This document shows, one piece after another, positions 1 to 12,900 of a DNA stretch of 64,000 nt. The notes beneath the pieces were generated by a model. The model did not search any database. It had not been told where the DNA came from and saw nothing but the letters and a program-made list of their open reading frames with translations. The stretch is from contig JAKJHU010000038.1 of assembly GCA_022316685.1 (NCBI GenBank), positions 5,374,884 to 5,438,883 of the forward strand. The letters are read 5' to 3'. How positions within the stretch are numbered: position 1 is the stretch's first letter; every line of letters begins with the position of its first letter. Source of the DNA: Progne subis subis. Lineage: Eukaryota > Chordata > Aves > Passeriformes > Hirundinidae. The translations under genes were made by a program, and so were the position numbers.

Positions 1-1841
1 TTCTGAGACTTTTGGGTTTTCTTCCTGCCTGGTCTGAGTTCTTTGCTGCTCTATGGCTGCTCACATCTGGTTATGTCACAAAAGAACAAGTGAAAAGATA
101 AGATTAGTGCTGTGTAACCTTATTTGTTTGGGGTGCGTGGAGGGGTGTTTAACTGCTTCTTAATTAGAGAGAAAATCCCCTTTATTGTTAACCCACTGGG
201 TAAGAATTGGAAACAGCAGTATCACACCATCACAGTATTCTCGCTCACTTAACTGCCTTAAGTCTTTTATAAATTTCAGGCATGGAATACTACACATGAC
301 AGCTGTAAGAGACAGAGGGATTTGATATCATATGCATTTAAATGTCTGCAACAACGTGGTTTTGAGAGTTTAAATATTAAATATTGACAAGACTAAATTT
401 CTACCATTAACTTCTGTTTGTGGCTTTACACCCGTTATTTCTGTAGGGAAAAAATAACTGCATTGAAACACTGCAGGAGATAAGTATTTTTCCCTGTATA
501 ACTATGAATATAATCTACAGACAGATTAGTGGTTTGGCACACGTGTGAGGACATGAGTCATATTATTCTGTGGATGCCTTTTCAGTTTGTCTTCAGAGTA
601 TAAACTATTTAGATTTTAGATTTTGATTCTATAAGCTGTGCCTTATAGGCTTGGGCTCCTGTTTCTATTCAGTTAAAATGAGGGTGAGAGAAGGGAAGCT
701 AATGTTTCCAGCAAGGACTGTGGGATTCCCCTTCTCCAATGAGGAATTGGAAGCTGCCTGTCAGGGAGCTAGGATAACACATTTTGCCAGTGGAGCAAAT
801 AGAAAGAAGGAACAGTTAACAGTGGTAGGATCTTGCAGTTCTAATGTTTAGCTGTAGGCAAGTTCAGTGCTTCTAGAAGATCTAAATGAGTAAAATAATG
901 ATACAGTCATCTAAGCTGTCCTCATGGCTGGTGTTTGCAGACAGTGCTGATCAGGAATCATTGTGGAGCAGGTAGAAATGGTCCCAGGCTCCATATGGAG
1001 TCCACGTTTAGTCTGCTTCTGAGAAAGCAGAGAGCACCATGTGCCACAGCGGACACAGTAACTTTTGTACATATATACTTAGGCCATTTACACCTAGGTG
1101 ATGATATATGTTCATACCTGGTGATGTTGCTGAAAACTCAAGCTGGTCAGAACATAGAACAGGCTGAGAACAGGTTCAGTGAACACTCAAGGGATGTAAT
1201 TGGTTCCCAGAGAAACTGAAGAAGAAGTGGGGAGTCGCTGGCCTTTGGGGAATTTTTTTTGTTTTGTAGACAAGCTCATTATAGCATATAAACAACCCTC
1301 CTGCTAATTGGCTAACTTTTGTTTTCACCTCCTTACAAGCAGGATAGTGGGGTTTTTTTACCTCATGTGATGACTTAATAATTGACAGCTTGTCCAGTTG
1401 TGATAGATTTATAGATTATAGTCTGCTAACTGCTCAGTAAAATTTGAGGTGAACTGAAAATTTTAGAAATATCCTATATTTAAATGGGATTCTGGCAAAT
1501 TAACATAAAACTTGAGTGAAACTTCATAAATATGGAAAGCAATGAATTTAGATACTGTGGGATTTTGGAGAGCTTCCCTTTTTCAACTATTTGTAAAACC
1601 TTACTTATATCCTGTTTGGTTCTTGAATACAGACAATTTGAACTTGGGCATTTTTGAGGTGTCAGTAGGAAAAAACAGGCTATAGACAAACCTGCTACTT
1701 GCCTAACAATGCAGGTAGCTGCAGCTCATTGAATAACATCTTCTAGTAATACTTGCCTTCAAGAGGAAAACAGTAATTCAGCAACAGGAGCAGAGTGCAG
1801 CAAGCAACACTGTCTGTAGAGGATTAAGCAATAAATAGAAA
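1..1841. other. Unique AT-rich non-coding DNA
   Basis: I see no gene, RNA or recognisable repeat here. Open frames are short (under 100 codons) and lack codon structure or familiar motifs. The stretch ends in a run of 16 T at 1845-1860, which could serve as a polypyrimidine tract for the acceptor-like site near 1895. Confidence 0.6.
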
Positions 1842-1881
1842 TACTTTTTTTTTTTTTTTTCTGAATTATTCCAAAAAGTAA

Positions 1882-2232
1882 TTGGATTTTTTACAGGTGT
1901 TTATTGAATTCCTTTCTGAAGCAGAAGGTTTAGGATTTTCTATTCGGGCAACATTATCTGTCCAACGACTTTATATTAATGGATTGATCTTACAGAGGAG
2001 GTGCAATTCCTTTTCAGTAATAATTCAAGTATTTCAGTTGAAAGAAGGACAGAAACAAGAGTTCAAAATTACCAGTGGAGAATTTTCCACTTCAGGACAA
2101 AAAACCTCAGATGAAGTGCTCTGCTTCTCATGTCTTAAAGCAAGTAGACCCCTGAAGGTTTTCTGTATGGCAGTGACAACGGATTTCTTGCTACGTAGCG
2201 TATCAACACGAAGTAGCTGTAAAACCTGTTAA
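1882..2232 (+). other. Unidentified open frame, possible exon or exon relic
   Basis: A 116-codon frame runs to a TAA at 2230-2232. It has no ATG at its head and opens on TTG, so it would have to be an internal or terminal exon. Just upstream are 16 T (1845-1860) and then a T-rich stretch ending in ACAG at about 1896, which resembles a 3' splice site. The frame is fairly balanced in composition, with many GAA, CAG and AAA codons, and encodes a mix of hydrophobic and charged residues with several cysteines near the end. I do not recognise the protein and see no domain. A CR1 element begins within a few bases of the stop codon. Frames of this length are expected by chance in a window this size, so a chance ORF is the main alternative. 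Confidence 0.2.
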
Positions 2233-2234
2233 AT

Positions 2235-3345
2235 CCAAAATTACTCTTAAATAAGCTGGCAGCTCATGGCTTGGAGAAGAGCACTCTTCGCTGGTTTAGG
2301 AATTGGCTGGATGGCCAGGCCCAGAGAGTGGTGGTGAACGGTGCTGCATCCGGCTGGTGGCCAGTCACCAGTGGTGTCCCTCAGGGGCCTGTGCTGGGGC
2401 CAGCTCTGATCAATATTTTTATTGATGACATGGATGAAGGCATGGAGTCTTTCATTAGTAAATTTGCAGGTGACACTAAGCTGGGAGCGTGTGTCGACCT
2501 GTTGGAAGGACGAAGGGCTTTGCAGAAAGACCTGGAACGGTTGGACAGATGGGCAGAGTCTAACAAGATGAAGTTTAATAAGTCCAAGTGTCAAGTCCTG
2601 CACTTTGGCCGCAATAACCCCCTGCAGCGTTATAGGCTGGGGACGGTGTGGCTGGACAGTGCCCAGGAGGAAAGGGACCTGGGGGTGCTGGTGCCAGCAG
2701 CTGAACATGAGCCAGCAATGTGCCCAGGTGGCCAAGAGGGCCAATGGAATCCTGGCCTGGATCAGGGATGGTGTGGCCAGCAGGAGCAGGGAGGTCATTC
2801 TTCCCCTGTACTCGGCGCTGGTCAGGCCACACCTCGAGTGCTGTGTCCAGTTCTGGGCCCCTCAGTTTAGGAAGGATGTTGAGGTGCTTGAGCATCCAGA
2901 GGAGGGCAACGAGGCTGGTGAGGGACTTGGAGCACAAACCGTATGAAGAACGGCTGAGGGAGCTGGGGTTGTTTAGGCTGGAGAAAAGGAGACTCAGAGG
3001 TGACCTTATCACACTCTACAACTTCCTGAAGAGTGGCTGTGGTCAGCTGGGGGTTGGTCTCTTTCTTCAGGCAACAACAGACAGAACAAGAGGACACAGT
3101 CTCAAGCTGTGACAAGGGAGTTATAGGCTGGATATTAGGAAAAAGTTTTTCACTGAAAGAGTGATAAAGTACTGGAATGGCTTGCCTGGGGAGGTGGTGG
3201 AGTCGCCATCCCTAGAAGTGTTTAAAAAAAGACTGGATATGGCACTTGGTGTCATGATCTAGTTGAGGTATTAGAGATGGGTTGGACTCGATGATCTTGA
3301 AGGTCTCTTCCAACCTAAAAAAATTCTGTGAAAATTCTGTGAAAT
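2235..3345 (+). mobile_element. CR1 LINE, 5'-truncated and inactivated, with complete 3' end
   Basis: About 1.1 kb of a Chicken Repeat 1 non-LTR retrotransposon, covering the C-terminal part of the reverse transcriptase and the 3' UTR. The translation starts in the motif family '[15 protein letters not shown]' and continues through 'TSGVPQG', '[10 protein letters not shown]' and '[18 protein letters not shown]' (about 2248-2600), as in CR1 ORF2. It is broken. The catalytic F-A-D-D box reads F-A-G-D (2463-2474). Frameshifts fall near 2695 and 2890, so three frames are needed to follow the protein, and a TGA at 3110-3112 interrupts the later part. The 3' end is intact: the 'gactcgatgatcttgaaggt' region, 'ctcttccaacc', then two ATTCTGTGA-type tail units ending near 3345. 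Most CR1 copies are truncated at the 5' end in this way. The 5' boundary is accurate to about 15 bases. Confidence 0.95.
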
Positions 3346-3888
3346 ATTGTCAGTAGTGTTCTGATATGAAAACTAGGCTGTGTAAGGCCCTGAGGTTGCA
3401 AGTACTTATCAGAGCCATCTGAAGAGCAAAGTGGTCTTCACAGATTTTGAGCTGTGTTAGAACAAATTGTGTGTGAATCAACGGGAAGAAATATAAGGCA
3501 AATGCAAGGTAAATGCAATGTAAGGTTACTAAATTGCAAGAATATTTAAGCAACAGTTGTATTGAAAAGGACTAAGGATTTATTTTTAATTGCTACCAGT
3601 GTTATTCAACATCATAATTTGCATTTGAAAAAACAAATGTTTTGCTGGGATATGTAAACAAAATCCTGTTCTGAAAGATGTAAAGCATTCTGCTCCACTC
3701 AGCAGAAGTTGAAGTTCATGCAGAAAGCATTAGCAGAAAAGGTGCAGCTGAAATAACGTATCCAGGTGTAGATATCATGCTTGTACAAAGAAGATGACCA
3801 GTCAGTGTCTAGAGATGAGCAATGAGGTTCTCAGGTCTTAGAAACATGAGCTAAAAAGCAAACAAGAAAAACCTGAAGATACTTGTCC

Positions 3889-3947
3889 AGAGAAAAGAGA
3901 GAAAAGAGAGAAAAGAGAGAAAAGAGAGAAAAGAGAGAAAAAAGAGA
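3889..3947. repeat. 9-bp purine-rich tandem repeat
   Basis: About six and a half copies of AGAGAAAAG follow one another almost without error. All bases on this strand are purines. It is a simple-sequence repeat, likely polymorphic in copy number. No gene is nearby. Confidence 0.9.
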
Positions 3948-6900
3948 TCTGGTAACAGTGTAAACAATACAAAGTTGCTGTGAAGGAGAATTAGAATCTA
4001 TTCCCATATTTGTGAAGGGCAGTACAAGAAGTGATGATCTGCAGATTGTATGTTAGCATTCAATTATTTATTTTAATAATAAAGATAATTAAGTTCAGGA
4101 AGAGAAAGCTTGGTAATATAGTGAAATCCCCTTTATTAGACAGGGAGTTAGACAAGGATCTGTCAGAAATGATGTAAGAATGGTTCATTCTGTCTCTGGG
4201 CAGTGCAGTAGCTTTGATCTCAACATCTTACTCAGCCCTTGAATTCTTTGAGGTTCTGAGGTTCTGACTATCTGGAAAGTATTTGGTGAATATTAAGAAG
4301 CACTGTAGTGTAGCTGATGTAAACAGTCAGGCAAGCAAAAACCCATACCATGAGGGTAGTATGTGATTGGTCTCATCTTCTGGCTTTGGTAAGAAATAAT
4401 GGAAGCGATGAATTGGGAAGGGAGGAATGAATTCCCATTTGTTTCGCTCAAATCACACCAGAACTAGCATATCTGATGTTTCTTACTGCACTCAAATTTT
4501 TCAAATAGAATAAAAATTCTAACATTAATCATTCTACAAAATTGAAAATAATCTGATACCTTGAATGGACTTTAATAGCATATCTTAAATGTATTAAGGA
4601 TGAAGACTTCTGAGTTGCAAATACAAAATGCTTTTGTCTACAAAACCTTTTCAACTGTATAAATGACAGGGGTTTTTTATTGTTTTTTCCCTGAGAATAC
4701 AATTTTTTAGCATTAGTATTGCAATGAAATTGCTTGAAAAACAAAAAAAGTCATAATAATATTACCTTGATTTTTTATTAATTTATATACATAGCTATTC
4801 AGAAAAAAACCACAGTCAATACATAATCTATCATGAATTTCAGCAGTTTTGCTTTATACAAAATTTGATATCTTTAATCAAATAACACTGATGTGCATTG
4901 TATGCTTAGAAAAGCCTTCTGATCTGTGTTTGCTGTTCTCAAACATAAAGACTGCATCTTTGATTTTGCTAGAATTGGTATTTGAAAGTATAATCAACAC
5001 AGAAATGCTCAGGTTTGACAAGTGGTATAAGATTTCAGTAAACATGTCCCCTCTCAGAGAGATATTGGAAGCAGATAATATTAAGGGAAATTTTATTGCC
5101 TGGAACCCTGATCTTCAAAGAGAATATTAGTAGAGATTGAAATCGGAATGGACATAAGGGATATTAAATGCAAATAAGGCTTCAGTGTAGGCTCAAGGAT
5201 ACCATTAAATTATGGAAATATACACAAATTCACTAAGTGAAAAACATAAAATACTTCGGTATGGAAGGTTGTATAAATATAAACTTATTATTACATTAAT
5301 ACTAGGAATTAGGTGTACTATTTTAATGGAAAATTCTGATTTATCAAAAGTAGCATGCTTTGGGAAAACTTTCAAGGACTTTTAGCCTCCTTAGAGAGAA
5401 AATATTTTAAGAATTTAAATTAATTTAATTCCAGCTATTACAAAACAGAACATTCCAAAACTGTCTTACATTGGTTTGCCTACTAGATAAATTTTTAAGA
5501 GATTCACATCAAAATGGAGTATTTAGTTTAATCTAAAATATTTTTCTGCACTTTCTTGTGATAGGACTATTATGATATTTGTATTTTTTTGTATGAATTT
5601 GCATTACAATATATGTTTCTTAAAACACTTGTAAGAGTTTAGAAGCTATGATATTTCCCCTAAGGAAACAAAGACAAGTCCAAGGTTAATGTTTTAGAGT
5701 ATTTTTCTTTAATGGCATTAAAAATGGCATGAAAAATAAATCCTATATTAAGAATAAATGGTGATTAAATTTAACTACTTATTCTTAAAAAACCCCAAAC
5801 TCTAAATTAAACAATTCACATGAATTTTGAAAAAAAATTATTTTATCTCTAGTCTTCCAATTTCTAAGGATACAAATATGAACTGGAAACAAATAGAATG
5901 TGAGTTCAGGAAGCACATGTACATTTTGAAAATATGCTTTGAATACATATTTTTCACATAACTTAGAAAATCATCAGGATTCTGGCAGCTAGCATTTTTC
6001 TACGTTATTGTAGAATATATCTGATGCCATATATTTTTTTTCCCAGGCAGTTAGAGGTTAACAGAATTTTACATTCAGTGACCACTTACAAATCTACATT
6101 TAAAGATAGAGGTTAGACTGAGTGCATGAGCAACCTAACCCTTACCATGCGTGCTCACAAAGTGCAGTAGCAGTTTCAGACTGCAGCATAAAGAGGGTCC
6201 CCTTGCAGAGACAGAGGGATGCAGAAAATATGATAAAGGTGAGGGAAAAAAGAGAAAATCTTAAGTACTCTCATATATTTCAGTTATGGTAAATACCATG
6301 GAATAAAAATTTCAGTTCAAGAGCATCAACTTTTCTGTACTTTCACCTCCTTTTCAGTTACTGTCCTCAAAACATTTCAAAATCCATTTCAATTCTGTTT
6401 TCCAGTACTCCAGGTGTACAGTTTGGATGAGAAGCACACAGGGAATGTAAAGCATGCTGTACCACTTGCTGGCTTTTTAGCTGCACATCTGTATGGCAAC
6501 AAAAGTGGGGAACTGGATACTGATGCCGCCAAGAACATTTCTGGTTTTGACACTGGAAATTAAATGACAGTTTAATAAGAATTGAAATTGCCTGAGAGAT
6601 TCCTGCCCTTCTCAAAACTACAGAGTTCAGCAAAACTCACATTTTTTAACAATGTGTTTTGGTTATCTCAGTCTTGGTCCTTACTTCCTATATTCAGATA
6701 CTTAAATCAATCTTGGACATCATCATCATATTTGTTTTAGCTGATATACCTCATCCAAACACACCTGGTCTCACTACATGGAACTACAGCACCACAGGGT
6801 TACTACAGATGCAGTGTACCTTGTATGTTTGAAATTTTACAGTCCCTTTGCTGTTACAAAGAGGATACCATATTTGTGACTTTAACATTTAACATTAGTT

Positions 6901-9900
6901 TATATAAACAGACCAGTAGTTATAAGTTCCATTGTTTTTACATTAACTGTATACCTCCTATCTTTCAGAGCTCTGAGTTTGGCTAAATACAATGTTCACA
7001 AAGTATAATAGTGGGAATTTGTATTATCACAACATGTTACTCTTCAAGGTATTTACTGGAGCAAGAGGGAGTGCTCCTCCTGCTTTGATATGTAGAGGGA
7101 GTGTGTGTGGCAAGAGGAAGCTGATTTTTCTCTCTGTAACATTTTAGTTAATACAAGGAATGCAAATGAGTTCCTCTGGAGTGAAACTAACCTGCAAGGT
7201 GCACAATGGGAACACATCTAATACACTCCAGCTGCAAGAGGACACTCAGTTAAGGGGCCTCTGCTACAGATTGTCCAAAGAGAAAAAAGAAAAAAAAAAA
7301 AAAAGATAATAAGGAAAATGCATAACGGAAACTTTAGATCTCCTCAGTCCCAATTATTTGACTCTTCACTGACCACAGTATTTGCTATTCTAAACACAGT
7401 CAGAGAAAATCTACTACCTAAGTAAATGGTGGTCCCCCGAGTTGAGGTTTTGAGGTTTGAGGTATGATTTAAAACTGCAGCCAGTATAAGGAAATTACTG
7501 TTCAAGGCAAATAGAGTTTTAAAGGATTGACCCAAATCTCATTAAAGCTACTGGATGATTCAATCAATTTTATGGAGTTTTGCACTGGATCTGGAAGCTC
7601 CAAGTCTTGCTGCCTGTTGTTTCCTGATAGCACTCAATAATTTTAGAAAAACAGAAAGAACCCAGTAGAGCAACTTCTCTGTATGAATCAGTGATGTGAG
7701 CAAAGAATGTGGTCATAACTCTTACTCACGCATTGTTTTATTTAACAGGATAGGAGTGAAGATTAATATATATTCCCTCATAGATGGGAACATATAGCTT
7801 GAAAATATCTGAAAAAGTAAAGTAATTCTTAAGAATTCCCAGAAAACCCATTAGACATGACTGATTTTGAATCAAAAATTTTTTTTCTGAGATAAAATCA
7901 GAACAATTTTGGAATAAGTATATCTGACATACCAAATATTTACTTATTAAGATTCATATTTACTTACTAAGATTCTTTCTTTTTCACAATTTATCAGCAT
8001 CCTACAATAAGAGTTCCTTAAAAAAATTTTAAAAAAATAGAAATGTGAATTCTTTGTGAAAGGTAAGACATTTTGAATAAAATGTCTTTGTTTTTCAGTC
8101 ACTTCTATATAAGAAATATTTTTAAATTTGAGTGTACATATCTGTGTATCTCAATCTGTTAGACAGAGTTCGAATGTTCAATTGTTTATAGCATATTTCA
8201 AAATAAATTGGATGCTTTGATATTAAAGTGTCTTCATAGCATATTCTCTAGTAGGTCTTTGTTGCCACCACTTAGATAAGTTTCAGAAGGTGGTGAGGAA
8301 AATGAGCAAAAGACCCTACCTATAGCCATCTACCTTTTTTCATCTTATTTAGGAAGAACAGGACTTTCCAGACTTTTACAAAATTAATCCAGACAATTAG
8401 CCCAAACCCTGACTTTGCATTCTCATTGCTGGGGAGGCAGACACCTTTGTCTACTTGGGCTTTTAAGCAAACAGTGAAAATCCAGTCTTTCCTGAACTGA
8501 GAAGGCAAGTGAACAGCAGACATAACTGAAGAACTTGTCCTGTTGTCTGCTCTCAAAAATTCTCAACAGAGATTCTCTTCTGTCTTCAGAAACAGGAATC
8601 CTCAAGCCAAATGAATCCCCGTCATTTTTTCCCCACCTCTTAAGCTCCCTCATTTTCTTCTTGTTGTATATCTTCATCCTTAACTAAAGAGCACCCCTTT
8701 AAAAAGCTCTTCATGATTGCTCTCACAGAGATCCTTGCTGTCTGCAGGGATTTAGCCTGGATTTTGCTTACTCCCCTGCCTGGTCTCCCAGTCCCAGCTC
8801 AAGAGCAAATGAAAATTCCATCATTTTGGAGCCTTTTTATGAGTGCTTTTTCTCTCCACTCCAGAGTGGAGAGAATTTCAACCTCTCAGGGGCATTTCCA
8901 GCAGCTGGAACTGATAGGGTTTGATGGGTAATGATCTTGCTTTCATCTACTGTTTATCTCAAACGTCTTCTCATGGCAGAGCATTGGTGAAATCTGTACA
9001 GAGCAACAAGTTTCATGATCAATTACAACAAACCAACAATTCATCCTTGCCATTTCTACAATTTCAAGCTTTTTGTAGAGTCCTGTAAGTATTGTTACAT
9101 TGATTAACCTTTAACTATGCATTAAATATTGTCATTGTAAGCTTTTGCCAGGAACTTAAAACAAATGAGGGTGCTGCCAAAGTTTATATACGAAGTGTGT
9201 GTGTACCAGACAGTTCTCTTGTTGCTAGTGAGGGCATATATAGTTGGTCATTTAGGATAAGCAGGCACTTTTTGGTTGAGTGCCAAGCTCCCATGGATCC
9301 CAGTTATTCCTATACTGCTATTTCTCTATTTTCAAATTATACAGATCTACTCTTTTTAACTTCTTTCACTTTCCAATGACTGGCAGAAGCACTGTGTAGC
9401 AGAGCATTGCTTATAATGAATTAAAAATGATACCTGCATTTTCTTTTCCTTTTCCCCGTACATTGCTGGATTTCACAATTCTCACTTCCACTGGTTGTGC
9501 CTCTGCAGTCCATAGATGTAATAGAAAGGACATAATATTAGCGTTCGGCTATTTTTCCTCAGATTTCTAGGGTATTTTATAATTTTTCATATTATTATGA
9601 AGTAGAGAATAATTACATTTAAGATAATTTATCATTTAGGTCTGAAACCCAGTTTCAGTTAAATCAGAAGTTCCACTGCTTTCAGTGAGATAATGATCAG
9701 GACTTATGTGGCATAAGGGCTTGAATTTGGGATTTCTTGAATTTACAAGTATTTTTGTTCTTTCCAGTAAGGCAATGTATTCCTTCTTTTTTGTTGCTGT
9801 TGGCACACCTTGGAAGTAAAGAAATGGAACATGGTAACTTATTTTCATCCAAATAATCTACTGCAGCTCTTTAACAATAATCTTTTACCATTTCTAAGAA

Positions 9901-12900
9901 ATAGTTGCAAAATGTTATATTACACAGCAGACTCCAAAAACAGGAAGACAGAAAATGTTTTGCTTTGCAGGAACACTAATGCATTCCAATGTCTTACTGA
10001 TCTGTGCAAATTACATTTAACTCTCTGTGCCTATAAAGGAGAGCTCTCCTACAAATTCATGAGGAGTTAATTATTCTAAAGTATTTCCAGCAAAACCTTT
10101 GTCATATAAAGATATTTCATGTATAAAAAATGTTAGTGATAAGATTTCAGTAATGTTGAATTACATGGAAGTTTAAATACCTTTTAAAAAAAAAAATGGT
10201 TAAGACACATTGAAAGCATAAACACCAGCAGTTTACAGAAAACCTGACAGAATGTTCAGCTTACTGAATTAAAGGTTCTAATTTCACCCAGCTTGATTAG
10301 CTGGCTGATGTCCTCATCTTCCTATATAATTAAATGAGAAGTAGCTTTCTTTCAGTGCAGATCCATGACAAATGTTCATTTAAGTGCTTGAATTGTCTAT
10401 TGGAAGAACCTCTTTCTCCTCCCTTTAAGGAAATTGTGTGCATCAAGTTTGGTTAGAAACACTCTCGTGTTTCCTAAAGGTTCAGATCCCCCAGATTCAA
10501 TCTTGTAACCACTGAAAGTGTGTTTGTAAATTTTTCCTTGACTGGTTGTTTTTGGTTTTTTTTTTTTTTTAAATGGGGCTGCAGCTGTGCCAGAGGATTC
10601 TGAGAACTATTTCAGAACAATTGAGCTTATTTAACAGATATACCTATTTTATGAACCTTCTTTTGAAGTTGTCATATGTTGTTACCAATGTCATTGGTAA
10701 GGCAAATACTGGTCATCAGCTGGTAGGAATTCTAGAAAGAATTTTTTATGGAAGCGGAATACATATGCTGAAAATGGCTTCTTTTTTATGCTTCTTCATT
10801 ATTGTTGTTACTAATTCCCACTTTTCCCACGAAGAAAGTGAAGCAGAATGATCCTGCCTTCACATCATTACGATTTTTTGCTACAAAACCCCTCTTAGTG
10901 CTTCTTTATTTTTGTAATGTAGTGATTAGTGTAAGGAAAAGTTTGTTTATCTTTTGATTCTGTTATAAGACTTCCTTTTGGAGAAGAGAGAGGGAAGGTA
11001 TGATGATGAGGGAAGGAAAGCAGAAAGCAAAATAAAGGATAAAAATTCTCTCAGAACCCACTTTGGTATCTAGTGGTGTGAGGCTGGCTGTGAAGCAGAA
11101 CACAGCACACTGGCACTTCAGATGTCATGCCAAAAGTTACATTAAATTACAGCATTACTGACTGAAAACACATCTGCTTTATTTCAGTGCAGTGGGATAA
11201 AAGATTGTCTCCTCTCTTAGCTCCCTCTGAAGGGGATGCTTCAGTTCGTGGATCTCAGATGTGGCAATATCACCAGTTATTTTTATGTCTACTTTGCGTT
11301 TTTAAAAGTCATGTCAGACCAAACATAGTATTCAAAATATATGTAAAATATGTGCACTAAGTTTTACTAATATGGAAACCATGTAATTGTAAATAACAGC
11401 ATGGGCAAATCAAAGCTTCATTAGATCTCTTTTTCAAGAAATAATTAAAAATAAAAAGTTGGAAATGCAGTAGAAATTTGCAGTGCAATGAGAAACACAA
11501 CTACAGAGAGTCAGCAATGTGATTGTATTCTCATAAAGTTGCTAAATATTGCAGAAGAAAATAGATATGTTCTCTGCTTATCTACCTTTTTTTGGTTAAA
11601 ATTTTTGATTTGTCACTCAAGAAGAGAAAGAGAATATTTTGGAAGAATGCTAAATTACAGTTTAAAATAAAATAAAGAAAAAATAGCCAAGTGCCCAGCT
11701 ATTATGTTCTCCTCTGTTCTGAGTCTAGGACTGGGAGGCTTCATCTTTGCTTCAAAATTAATTTTGTTCTTTGCCATAGACTTTGTTCTTCTGTTTTTCT
11801 TCCTTCACGGAGCTGTCTCCTTCGAAAAAACCTATCAAAATTTCTTGCCTGTGGTTATTCTAGAAATTATGTGGCAATATTGGAAGGGAAATGAACTAAA
11901 ACCTGTACAAACTCTTTATTTTCTTGCAGAATACCTTCTTCTGGCTCAGAAAACCCTATGCCCAAGGCATCACCATGGCATGTCTCATGTCTGGCAGCAA
12001 AAAGTGTTAGTTTTGTGATTTTTTAGATCTATTGCATTCAGGAAAAGACAGTGAAATTTCTTGAGGACAGCTTCTCTTTACACAGAGCCTCAGATTTAAC
12101 AGGTTTCCTAAATAAATATCGGCAGATATTAAGCTGGTGATTATGAAAGGAGTGATCAACTGGTTTATTCTCAGTGGACATATCCAGGTTGGCTGTGCAA
12201 ATGAAGGCCCAAATGGGCCAGATGTTTTCCATCATGGCACACTCTCAAACTGCTGTTCTTATGCCTGAACAAACCCACACACCGAGCAGTAATCACGCCT
12301 TGATTTCTGTTCTAATGCACATTGCAGCATGAAATAAGTTACATTCCATCTTGTTGACACAGCATGGTTCAGCTGCTGGTGTGGCAAGTTGTTTCTTCAC
12401 TGAAGCTGAGCTAAGAAATGCCTGGCTTTGTTAGACAGATTATCTTATTACTGTTTTCTTGGCAGTTCCTCTCAATGGCACTTACATGGCACCATGAGAA
12501 AGTGAAAATCCAGAGAACTGAAAGTCCATTAGCAAAACAAATCACAAACATAGATGCACTTCCAGAAAGTTATTCTGGGACAGAATTCAGGGACAAGAGC
12601 ATCTGTTCAGTAACAAACAGAGGATTAACTTCATGTGACTACATTCAACTTCCCCAGTATCAGAAGAAACAGAAAAACTGCCATAGGTCAGTTACACTCC
12701 CTGGACAGTGACAAAAGGACACTCTACAGACATCCTCCTCAAACATAACTCCTTATCCATGTTTTTACTTACGTGTACTTTTTAGTCTAACCTGGGTTAG
12801 CTGGCTTGGCTTTCTTAATACCAGTAGCTTAAACAGGTGAGAGCAATCAACTCACTTGGCTAGTTCAGCCATTTCGGCCACCTTTCTTTTTCTGCTTTTG

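Noticed and set aside
12418..12711. 97-codon frame with a signal-peptide-like N-terminus
   Set aside because: A hydrophobic start is easily produced by T-rich DNA; no family resemblance or conservation evidence.
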